Source: JBOHER01 sp050701115
GTDB lineage: Bacteria > Actinomycetota > Actinomycetes > Mycobacteriales > Pseudonocardiaceae
Direction: 5' to 3'
Assembly: GCA_050701115.1 (NCBI GenBank)
Contig: JBOHER010000217.1
Span: 1-7,736, forward strand
DNA: 7,736 nt
In this document: piece by piece, positions 1 through 6,296 of the stretch
Layout: each line of letters begins with the position of its first letter
Position numbering within the stretch: the stretch's first letter is position 1
Position numbers and translations under genes: made by a program
Notes under the pieces: model-generated
Told to the model about the DNA's origin: nothing
The model's input: only the letters and a program-made list of their open reading frames with translations
Databases searched by the model: none

Positions 1-844
1 GCGAGAACTCCACAACCTGGTGGCGCCGGCCGGAGTCCCAGAGCACGTGCCGCATGACCCGGTCGATCTCGGCGGCGCCGCGCCTGCTCTGTTTGTAGGT
101 GAGCGGTCCGGAATCCCCCGCACAGGCTAGCACCAGGCCGTGCTTGATCTTGTCCACCCGATCGGCGTTGAGCGCTAGCCAGGTGATCGAGCCGATGGTG
201 CCGGGGATGAACAGGAAGCGGTAGGTGTACCAGGGATTTCCTGCGGAGCGCGCGCGAGCGAGGAAGGTCGCGACCGCGATGCCAGCCAGGTTGTCGTTAG
301 CCAGCGACGGGTGGCACACGTGGCAGGACACGATCACCTCGTCGGTGACTTGCCCCGGCACGACGTGCTCGCCATAGGTGAGGTGACCATCGGCCAGCGT
401 CGAGTCGATCCGAACCTCGTACTGCCCTTCCGGTAGGCGATCCAGGGCTTCCTGCGCGAGGCAGAAGCCCCAGTCCGGCGCGTAGTAGCTGGTGCGGTAC
501 GGGATCAGCCCGGGTTGTTCGGGCAGGGTGTGCAGGTGCGGCCGTAACTCCTCGAGGCTCATCGTGGCCGACACCGGCACGCTGTAACTCACCACATGCA
601 GGTTGGACTCGGCGAAGTCGACGACGCGCTCGCCGTCGGCATTCTTGATGTAGGCGTCGCGGATGTTCCACTCCTGGGGAACCGTCCAGTCGAAGACCGG
701 GGTCCCGGTGGACACCTCGTGGGTCTCCAGCGGGATGTACTCCGACACGATCTCCAACGTGCGGCGTACCCCGTCGCCGGTGATACTGCGGCACAGCGGA
801 TAGAGCCGCTCGACCAGAGCGTGCATCTCGCGCCCGTAGCTCAT
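1..844 (-). CDS. DUF4910/COG4310 aminopeptidase-like protein, partial (3' end outside window)
   Basis: An open frame of 281 codons runs from ATG at 844-842 to the window edge without a stop; the C-terminus lies beyond position 1. The ATG overlaps the TGA of the upstream epimerase gene as ATGA, which fixes this start. The protein opens with MSYGREMHALVERLYPLCRS, followed by a segment typical of the family (FDWTVPQEWNIRDAYI, about residues 51-66). The metal-site-like motif SCHVCHPSLANDN is at residues 173-185, with H175, H178 and D184 as candidate ligands. PGTIGSITWL follows at 214-223 and LTYKQSRRG at 248-256. The family is related in fold to M28-type zinc aminopeptidases and is often found in polysaccharide or nucleotide-sugar clusters; its substrate is unknown to me. 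I see no signal peptide, so it is probably cytoplasmic. As last visible gene of the coupled cassette it most likely acts on an intermediate of the sugar pathway, perhaps cleaving an amide (inference). The family call is from recalled motifs, not a search. Confidence 0.85.
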   Translation of the reverse strand, partial: MSYGREMHALVERLYPLCRSITGDGVRRTLEIVSEYIPLETHEVSTGTPVFDWTVPQEWNIRDAYIKNADGERVVDFAESNLHVVSYSVPVSATMSLEELRPHLHTLPEQPGLIPYRTSYYAPDWGFCLAQEALDRLPEGQYEVRIDSTLADGHLTYGEHVVPGQVTDEVIVSCHVCHPSLANDNLAGIAVATFLARARSAGNPWYTYRFLFIPGTIGSITWLALNADRVDKIKHGLVLACAGDSGPLTYKQSRRGAAEIDRVMRHVLWDSGRRHQVVEFS

Positions 845-1896
845 CTCGACGCCCGCCCGCACAGCTCGACGGGAACGCGCGGTCGCAGGGTCGGGTCGAC
901 AACCGCCGCATCGGCCCGGTCACGCAACCACGCCAGCCTGGTGAATCGACGGTCGAAGTCGTGGCGGGTCAGGCCGAATCGCTGATAGGACTCGATCAAC
1001 TCGACCGCACCGGCCTTGACCGTCCATCCGCACTCGAAACCGGGGATCGCGGCCCGGAACCGGGAGAAGTCGACCCGGTAGGAGCGTGGATCGGCGCCGG
1101 TTTCGCCGGTGATCACCAACCGGGAGCCGGGCGCCGCCTCGACCACCTCGGCCGCGATCTCGGCCACCGTCAGGTTGTTCCGTTCGGTGCCCACGTTGAA
1201 CGCCTTGGCGTGCACGGCTTCGCGCGGAGCTGCGAGCGCGGCGGCGAAGGCCCGCGCGATGTCGGCGGCGTGCACCAGCGGCCGCCACGGGGTGCCGTCG
1301 GAGAGCACCCGTACCTCGCCGGACAGGAACGCGTGCCCGACGAGATTGTTCAGCACGATGTCGGCCCGCAGCCGCGGGGAGAACCCGAACGCGGTGGCAT
1401 TGCGCAGGAACACCGGCGTGAAGTCGTCGTCGGCCAGCGCGTGGAGGTCGTCCTCGACGCGCACCTTGGACTCGGCGTACGGAGTCACCGGACGCAGCGG
1501 CGCGTCCTCGTCCACCAGATCGTCCCCGCCGGAGGCGCCGTAGACCGAGCACGTCGATGCGTACAGGAATCGCCGCACGCCCGCGTCCCGGGCGACCCGC
1601 GCGAGTCGTACGGCGGCACGATGATTGATGTCGTAGGTCAGTTCCGGTTCGAGCGCTCCGAGCGGGTCGTTGGACAGCGCGGCCAGGTGGATCACCGCGT
1701 CCACCCCGGCCAGTGCGGTCAACGGAACATCCCGCAGATCGAGCTGGAGCCCTGGTGGATCATGCGGCACCGGACCGAGCACGCAGTCGGCGAACAGCCC
1801 GGAATCAAGGCCGATCACCTCGTGGCCCGCCGAGGTGAGCACCGGGGCCATCACGGTGCCCAGATAACCCTGGTGCCCGGTCAGCAACACGCGCAT
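841..1896 (-). CDS. NAD-dependent sugar epimerase/dehydratase (extended SDR)
   Basis: This is a 351-residue extended short-chain dehydrogenase that should act on a nucleotide-activated sugar in the cytoplasm. The N-terminal Rossmann motif is TGHQGYLG (residues 6-13), with acidic D31 at the end of strand 2, which suggests NAD rather than NADP. Other family marks are HLAALSNDP (70-78), STCSVYG (114-120) and the catalytic YAESK (Y140, K144). A substrate-domain stretch (FLRNATAFGFSPR) and RPLVHAADIA follow. I chose the ATG at 1896 because GGAGG (1906-1910) sits 9 bases upstream. The alternative ATG at 1905, which would add MIP and overlap the deacetylase stop as ATGA, directly abuts that ribosome site and is less likely. 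The end overlaps the DUF4910 start by 4 bases. Whether it epimerises, dehydrates or reduces cannot be read from sequence. It lacks the GHTGFKGSW-like loop I would expect of a CDP-glucose 4,6-dehydratase. Confidence 0.92.
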   Translation of the reverse strand: MRVLLTGHQGYLGTVMAPVLTSAGHEVIGLDSGLFADCVLGPVPHDPPGLQLDLRDVPLTALAGVDAVIHLAALSNDPLGALEPELTYDINHRAAVRLARVARDAGVRRFLYASTCSVYGASGGDDLVDEDAPLRPVTPYAESKVRVEDDLHALADDDFTPVFLRNATAFGFSPRLRADIVLNNLVGHAFLSGEVRVLSDGTPWRPLVHAADIARAFAAALAAPREAVHAKAFNVGTERNNLTVAEIAAEVVEAAPGSRLVITGETGADPRSYRVDFSRFRAAIPGFECGWTVKAGAVELIESYQRFGLTRHDFDRRFTRLAWLRDRADAAVVDPTLRPRVPVELCGRASR

Positions 1897-1901
1897 CGGG
1901 A

Positions 1902-2549
1902 TCATCCTCCAAGATCGAGAGTCAGCTTGCCGGTGTAGAACGCTTCGGCGTAGTGCGCGTGGCACTCGATCCCCCGGATGCGAGCTAGCCCGAGGAAAGC
2001 CTCACGGTCGTACCAAGAACGATGTCGCTGCGAGGGGTAGTGCTGTTGCAGTAACGCGACTTTCAATTCGGCAAACTCTGCAGACAGCGGCTGGTAGGCG
2101 GACGGTCTGCCGAGGTCGCCGTCCCATTTGACGATCTCGTAGCCGAGCACCAGATGGTCCCGGAAGGCCGTGGGCACCAGTTCGGCGAGACCGCGGTGGT
2201 CCTGGTGCGCGTCGGCGGCGCGGGGCGCGAACAGCAGACCCGGATCGGTCCGCCCGCGCAGTTCCTCCAGCGCGGACTTGGCCTCGTCCCAGTGCGCGGG
2301 CAGCCGGCCGTCGGGCAGCTTGAGCACGTCGACGCGCAGGTCGGCGTCCGGGCAGAAGGCGGCAAGCGCGGCGCGCTCCTCGTCTTCCCGCTCGGTGCCA
2401 CCGCCGGAGAGCACCAGCGCATCTACCCGGATACCCGGCCGGGCGGAGCAGATCGTCAGCAGAGTGCCGCCCGCGCCAATCGCGATGTCGTCGCAGTGGG
2501 CTCCGAGCACGGCAAGGGACCGAACGCCGTCTGAGCGCAAGGGGATCAT
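1902..2549 (-). CDS. PIG-L/LmbE-family metal-dependent deacetylase
   Basis: This 215-residue protein belongs to the GlcNAc-PI de-N-acetylase/LmbE family (MshB, mycothiol conjugate amidase and relatives), zinc hydrolases that remove acyl groups from amino sugars. The metal motif is AHCDD at residues 17-21: H18 and D21 are expected ligands and D20 the catalytic base. The second motif HQDH (115-118) supplies H118. LSGGGTERE (47-55) corresponds to the family's conserved loop after strand 2. The usual motif is AHPDD, so Cys at position 19 is a variation. The start ATG shares one base with the nucleotidyltransferase TGA (TGATG). I see no strong ribosome site, so translation probably depends on reinitiation. 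Without a signal peptide it should be cytoplasmic. Its place in the cassette suggests deacylation of a nucleotide sugar or lipid-linked sugar, but no aminotransferase or acetyltransferase is visible to make such a substrate, so its substrate stays open. Confidence 0.9.
   Translation of the reverse strand: MIPLRSDGVRSLAVLGAHCDDIAIGAGGTLLTICSARPGIRVDALVLSGGGTEREDEERAALAAFCPDADLRVDVLKLPDGRLPAHWDEAKSALEELRGRTDPGLLFAPRAADAHQDHRGLAELVPTAFRDHLVLGYEIVKWDGDLGRPSAYQPLSAEFAELKVALLQQHYPSQRHRSWYDREAFLGLARIRGIECHAHYAEAFYTGKLTLDLGG
1906..1910 (-). promoter_or_regulatory. Ribosome binding site deciding the epimerase start
   Basis: The minus strand reads GGAGG, then nine bases, then ATG at 1896. Another in-frame ATG (1905-1903) begins immediately after GGAGG, with no spacer, so initiation there would be poor. 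The site lies within the last codons of the deacetylase gene, so the two genes are probably coupled. Confidence 0.7.
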
Positions 2550-3334
2550 CAGCCGGCCCACGCCTTGTCCCACACCATCCACGGCCGGTCGCCGCGAGAG
2601 TAGGACTCGTCCAGGGCGACCCGTTCCTTGACCGTGTCGGTGGGCTTCCAGTAGCCGGAGTAAGGGTAGGCGAGCAGCCGACCGCGCTTGGCCAGTTCTA
2701 CGCAACCGTCGGCGACCAGGTCCCCGTTTTCCGGTATGTGGTCGAAGATCTCCTGACGCAGCACGAAGTAGCCACCGTTCTCCCACAGTGGCATCTCACT
2801 CACCGGAGTAATGGCGCCGACCGTGCCGTCCTCACTCATCTCGACGCAGTGGAACGACGACTGCGGCGGCACCACCATCATCGACGCTCCGACATCGCTC
2901 TGCGCGAACCGGTCGATCATCACGTCCAGCGGCGCGTCGGTGAGCACGTCGGCGTAGTTGGCCAGGAACATCTCGTCGCCGTCGAGGTGCGCGCGTACCC
3001 GCCGCAGTCGTTCGCCGATCGCGGACTCGATTCCGGTCTGCACGAAGGAGATCGACCAGTCCGAGATGTCGGTGGACAGCAGTTCGGCCTTGCCGTTGCG
3101 CAAGATGAAGTCGTTGGACGTGGTCTCCTGGTAGTTGAGGAAGAAATCCTTGATGTGGTGCGCGCCGTAGCCCAGGCAGAGCACGAACTCGGTGTGCCCG
3201 AAGTGCGCGTAGTAGCGCATGACGTGCCAGATCAGCGGCCGCGGACCGACCAACTGCATTGGCTTCGGCACATCCGCCGGCGTGCCCTGGCGCATCCGCA
3301 TGCCATATCCGCCGCAGAACAGAACAACTTTCAT
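2549..3334 (-). CDS. Glucose-1-phosphate cytidylyltransferase-like sugar nucleotidyltransferase
   Basis: The product has 261 residues, close to the usual size of RfbF (about 257). Such enzymes couple a nucleoside triphosphate to a sugar-1-phosphate, releasing pyrophosphate. Seen here: nucleotide-binding loop FCGGYGMRMR (6-15), PKPM with K24 (23-26), RPLIWHVMRYYAHFGH (32-47), the LCLGYGAHHIKDFFLNY stretch (52-68), NYADV with D129 as probable magnesium ligand, WENGGYFVLR (184-193), and GYWKPTDT with D233 as the second likely metal residue. These match RfbF better than RmlA or GalU. The loop reads GMRMR where classical RfbF has GTRLSE, so CDP-glucose is a likely product but base and sugar specificity are not proven. 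The ATG overlaps the methyltransferase stop as ATGA. GAAGGT (3341-3346) lies six bases upstream and supports this start over the long in-frame extension to 3643, whose composition is that of out-of-frame coding DNA. Confidence 0.9.
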   Translation of the reverse strand: MKVVLFCGGYGMRMRQGTPADVPKPMQLVGPRPLIWHVMRYYAHFGHTEFVLCLGYGAHHIKDFFLNYQETTSNDFILRNGKAELLSTDISDWSISFVQTGIESAIGERLRRVRAHLDGDEMFLANYADVLTDAPLDVMIDRFAQSDVGASMMVVPPQSSFHCVEMSEDGTVGAITPVSEMPLWENGGYFVLRQEIFDHIPENGDLVADGCVELAKRGRLLAYPYSGYWKPTDTVKERVALDESYSRGDRPWMVWDKAWAG

Positions 3335-4566
3335 GGCTGTACCTTCACGATCTCCAAGTTCGGGATGGGGAAGACCAGCCGGCCACCCCATTCGTGCACA
3401 TAGGACAGTTGGCTGGTGAGCTCGTCCCGCAGGTTCCACGGAAGAATGAGCACGTAATCGGGCTGGTCCTGGGCGATCCGTTCCGGCGGCAGGATCGGGA
3501 TGCGCGTACCGGGCGTGAACCTGCCGTGCTTGTACGGGTTGCGGTCGACGGTGTAGGCGAGCAGGTCCGGTCTGATCCCGCAGTGGTTGAGCAGCGTGTT
3601 TCCCTTGCCCGGCGCCCCATACCCGACGACGGTGAGGCCGCATTCGGCGGCGTGCGTGAGGAACCGCAACAGATCTCGCCGCACCCGCGCGACCCGAGCA
3701 GCGAAATCGGCGTAGCCGGACAGCTCATGCAGTCCCGCCGACTTCTCCCTGGCGAGCACGTCGAGAACCCGCTGACTCGGCTCGTCCGCCACCTCATTCG
3801 GCCGAGCCCACAGCCGGATGGAACCACCATGCGTCTCGAGCGACTCGACGTCCACAAGGGACAGTCCGCCGCTGGCCAGGGCCCGCTGCGCGGAAGCCAC
3901 CGTGTAGTACTGGAAATGCTCGTGATAGATCGTGTCGTACTGGTTGCGTTCGATCAGGGTGAGCAGGTGCTGGACTTCGATAGAGACCCAGCCGTCGTCG
4001 GCGACCAGCGCTCGCAGCCCGCGGGTGAAGCCGACGACATCAGGGATGTGCGCGTAGACATTGTTGGCCACCACGAGGTCGGCGGGCCCATGCTGCTTGC
4101 GGACCGAGGCGCCGAGCACCGGGTCGAGGAACGCGGTGATCGTGGGTACGCCGTTGTCCCGTGCTGCCTGGCCGACGTTCACCGACGGCTCGATACCAAG
4201 GCAGCGAATCCACCGCTTCACCACGTGCCGCAGCAGGTAACCATCGTTGCTGGCCACCTCGACGACGAACGAGTCCGAATCCAGCCCGAGCCTATCGATG
4301 GCCCCGTGCACGAACTGGCGTGCGTGCTCGACCCATGACGTGGAGTACGAGGAGAAGTAGGCGTATTCGGTGAAGGTGTCTTCCGGGGTGATCAGTGGCG
4401 GGATCTGCGCCAGCCAGCAATTAGCACACACCCGCAGGTGCAGCGGGTAGGTGACCTCCGGCTCGTCGAGTTGCTCCTCGGTGAGAAACAGTTCGCACGG
4501 TGGCGTCGCCCCCAGGTCGAGCACGCTCGCCAGGTTGTCCGAACCGCACAGCCTGCAGGTCGTCAT
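3331..4566 (-). CDS. Class I SAM-dependent nucleotide-sugar C-methyltransferase (TylC3/TcaB9 type)
   Basis: This 411-residue protein has the three-part architecture of sugar C-methyltransferases that put a methyl branch on a keto-sugar nucleotide. An N-terminal zinc-binding domain has C4, C7, C47 and C50 (CRLC and CANC). The SAM-binding core has VVEVASNDG (101-109) and ANNVYAHIPD (167-176). A C-terminal domain begins near VVGYGAPGKGNTLLN and continues with a DRNPYKHGRFTPG segment. The active-site run YHEHFQYYTV (from Y214) gives Y214, E216 and H217, which match the catalytic Tyr/Glu/His of TcaB9, and H173 matches its other histidine. All key residues are present, so it looks functional. The start ATG overlaps the sugar-transferase TGA by one base (TGATG), with GGAGAAGGGG seven bases upstream; the 15-residue extension upstream is rejected for that reason. 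The family normally needs a 4-keto sugar, so an oxidising enzyme must act earlier. The methylated carbon cannot be deduced. Confidence 0.93.
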   Translation of the reverse strand: MTTCRLCGSDNLASVLDLGATPPCELFLTEEQLDEPEVTYPLHLRVCANCWLAQIPPLITPEDTFTEYAYFSSYSTSWVEHARQFVHGAIDRLGLDSDSFVVEVASNDGYLLRHVVKRWIRCLGIEPSVNVGQAARDNGVPTITAFLDPVLGASVRKQHGPADLVVANNVYAHIPDVVGFTRGLRALVADDGWVSIEVQHLLTLIERNQYDTIYHEHFQYYTVASAQRALASGGLSLVDVESLETHGGSIRLWARPNEVADEPSQRVLDVLAREKSAGLHELSGYADFAARVARVRRDLLRFLTHAAECGLTVVGYGAPGKGNTLLNHCGIRPDLLAYTVDRNPYKHGRFTPGTRIPILPPERIAQDQPDYVLILPWNLRDELTSQLSYVHEWGGRLVFPIPNLEIVKVQP

Positions 4567-6047
4567 CAATATGCCCCTTCTCCGCCGAGAACTGCGCGTG
4601 CGGTCTTCCACAAGATCACCGCGTCCAGCGCGAGCGACCAGTCTTCGACGTAGCGCAGGTCGAGCCGCACCGACTCGTCCCAGGACAGGTCGCTACGTCC
4701 GCTGACCTGCCACAGCCCGGTCACACCCGGCTTCACCAACAGGCGACGGCGCACATCGGGTGGATACTGCGCGCACTCCTCCGGCAGCGGCGGCCGCGGA
4801 CCGACCAGGGACATCGAGCCGGACAGCACGTTGAACAGCTGCGGCAGCTCATCGATCGAGTACCGGCGCAGCAGCGAGCCGACCCGGGTAATCCTGGGAT
4901 CCCTGCGCATCTTGAACAGCAGGCCCGCGCCCTCGTTCTCCGCGGCCAGGCTGGATCTGAACGCATCGGCGCCCTCGACCATGGTGCGGAACTTGATCAT
5001 GGTGAACCCGGCCTCGCCCTTGCCCACCCTGCGCTGCCGGTACAGCACCGGGCCTCGGCTGTCGAGCTTGATCGCGGCAGCGACGGCGAGCATCAGCGGG
5101 GACAGCAGCATCAGCAGCAATGCCGCGCCGCTCCGGTCGACAAGGGCCTTGACCGCTCGGGGGAATCCGGTGAAGGCGGGCTCGCTCACCCGGAGCAGCG
5201 GCATCCCCAGCACACCACTGATGTGCAGCCGGGGACCGGCGACCTCCATCATCCCGGGGTCGATCACCATCTCGGTGCCGCTGCCCTCGAGGTTCCAGGC
5301 GAGGCGCTGCAGCCGCTCCGGCGTCCAGTAGCGGTCCGGTGTGATGGCCACGATCCGGTAGCCGCCGCGCCGGACGTGCTCGGCGAGATCACGCAACTGT
5401 CCGACGACGGGCACGCCGTCCACGTCCACTCCGGACTGAGCGCGGCCGGTGAACGTGCAGATCCCCTCGACCCGCCAACCCACATGCGGGGCCTTGCGGG
5501 TCCGCTGGATCAGGTCGCGGACCGAATACACATTGCCCGCGACGAGGACCGGCAGCAGGCATTGCCCCGCACTGCGCGCCCGGTGCAGCAGCCTGCGCAG
5601 CAGATAGCGCATCGGAAAGATGACCAGCATGATCGCCGGAACCACGGCGAACACCCACAGCCGCGCGCCGGGTATGGCCATCGCCAAGGCGCCGAGTCCC
5701 AGCGCGACCAGTGCCGCGAACAGGCCGCGGCCGAGCCTGCTGAACTCCTCGGCGCCCTGACCGAGCACCACCGGATGCCACACCCGGCTCACGCCCAGCG
5801 AGCCGAGCACTGTCAGCACCGTCACCACGTCGAGTTGGGTGAGCTCCCACAGGTCGATCGAGGGGTGCCGGATCCTCATCACCGCACCGACCACACCGAC
5901 CACGAGCACCACGGCCGCGACGTCACAGAAGATCACGAGGCGGCGGTAGCGGGGCTCCCAGTCCGCGACGGTGGCCTGAGCGAATCGGGAAGTCGGCGTC
6001 AATGCCGCACCGGGTTCGGGCGCCCGCGACTCGACCTGCTCGCTCAC
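4566..6047 (-). CDS. Polyprenyl-phosphate sugar-phosphate transferase (exopolysaccharide initiating enzyme)
   Basis: This is a 493-residue membrane enzyme of the WbaP/polyprenyl glycosylphosphotransferase type. It transfers a sugar phosphate from a nucleotide sugar to a polyprenyl phosphate on the cytoplasmic side, the first committed step of many surface glycans. I see probable membrane helices at about 36-57, 72-87 (weak), 107-126 and 129-149, a soluble nucleotide-binding-like middle region (about 164-290), and a further hydrophobic helix at about 305-326. The C-terminal bacterial sugar transferase domain carries KFRTM (352-356), the catalytic acidic pair D399-E400 in IDELPQ, SLVGPRP (413-419) and GVTGLWQVSGRSD (441-453). 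Length and order are normal for the family. The start is GTG at 6047: an in-frame TGA lies three codons upstream (6056-6054), so it cannot begin earlier, and GGGGG (6057-6061) is a modest ribosome site. It leads the cassette after a 225-base gap, so a promoter probably lies just upstream. The sugar transferred is unknown. Confidence 0.94.
   Translation of the reverse strand: MSEQVESRAPEPGAALTPTSRFAQATVADWEPRYRRLVIFCDVAAVVLVVGVVGAVMRIRHPSIDLWELTQLDVVTVLTVLGSLGVSRVWHPVVLGQGAEEFSRLGRGLFAALVALGLGALAMAIPGARLWVFAVVPAIMLVIFPMRYLLRRLLHRARSAGQCLLPVLVAGNVYSVRDLIQRTRKAPHVGWRVEGICTFTGRAQSGVDVDGVPVVGQLRDLAEHVRRGGYRIVAITPDRYWTPERLQRLAWNLEGSGTEMVIDPGMMEVAGPRLHISGVLGMPLLRVSEPAFTGFPRAVKALVDRSGAALLLMLLSPLMLAVAAAIKLDSRGPVLYRQRRVGKGEAGFTMIKFRTMVEGADAFRSSLAAENEGAGLLFKMRRDPRITRVGSLLRRYSIDELPQLFNVLSGSMSLVGPRPPLPEECAQYPPDVRRRLLVKPGVTGLWQVSGRSDLSWDESVRLDLRYVEDWSLALDAVILWKTARAVLGGEGAY
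4574..4583 (-). promoter_or_regulatory. Ribosome binding site for the C-methyltransferase
   Basis: GGAGAAGGGG on the minus strand ends seven bases before the ATG at 4566. It lies inside the last codons of the sugar-transferase gene. It fixes the methyltransferase start at the MTTCRLCG residues and rules against the ATG at 4611. Confidence 0.75.
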
Positions 6048-6272
6048 CGTCTCTCACCCCCGTTCGGGCCGAGCCGGTTCCAGGCGTCGAAAGGGCGCGT
6101 TGTACCCACGCACGGTGCGACATGGAATCCGGGTCAAGGTCGACGGAGTGGCAGAGCGCGTACCTATCCGTCGCTTGTTCCCCAGGTTCGCGGTGTCCCC
6201 CAAAAGCGTTACGAAGTACGACCAAATGCCAACATGGGCGAACAGTTGGTCAAGAATTTTCCGATCGCCGCT
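6048..6272 (-). promoter_or_regulatory. 225-base gap upstream of the sugar cassette, probable promoter region
   Basis: This is the only sizeable non-coding stretch. Its HIT-proximal part is clearly AT-richer than the surroundings (26 of 60 bases are G or C at 6201-6260). Read on the minus strand, TTGACC at 6253-6248 resembles a -35 hexamer, but I find no convincing -10 hexamer 16-19 bases further on. CCAAC (6249-6245) and GTTGG (6233-6229) form an inverted repeat with an 11-base spacer overlapping that hexamer, which could be an operator or chance. I see no stem followed by a T-run, so no clear terminator for the HIT gene. A promoter here is inferred mainly from the gap and the composition. 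Confidence 0.4.
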
Positions 6273-6296
6273 CTACGGCGTGCGCTTCCAGGCGTC
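6079..6296. repeat. 11-base direct repeat flanking the HIT/cassette junction
   Basis: The 11-mer GACGCCTGGAA (minus strand) occurs at 6296-6286, inside the last codons of the HIT gene (Asp-Ala-Trp-Lys), and again at 6089-6079, shortly before the sugar-transferase start. The copies are in the same orientation, 207 bases apart. It may be a trace of duplication or insertion at the end of the HIT gene, or coincidence in GC-rich DNA. Confidence 0.5.

Noticed and set aside
297..923. Minus-strand open frame in another phase across the DUF4910 gene
   Set aside because: The product is an Arg-rich, low-information sequence. The frame starting at 844 has clear family motifs and a coupled ATGA start.
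961..1938. Plus-strand open frame of 325 codons opposite the epimerase
   Set aside because: No motif is recognisable, and the minus strand carries a clear SDR with a Rossmann motif and catalytic YAESK.
3335..3643. N-terminal extension of the nucleotidyltransferase into the methyltransferase gene
   Set aside because: The extension is Arg/Pro/His-rich out-of-frame coding sequence. The family begins at MKVVLFCGG, which has its own ribosome site.
3259..4338. Plus-strand open frame of 359 codons opposite the methyltransferase
   Set aside because: Composition is that of an antisense reading, and the minus-strand methyltransferase has all catalytic residues.
5923..6225. Possible 100-codon minus-strand gene in the gap before the sugar transferase
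   Set aside because: It overlaps the start of the sugar transferase by over 120 bases, has no recognisable motif and no good ribosome site.
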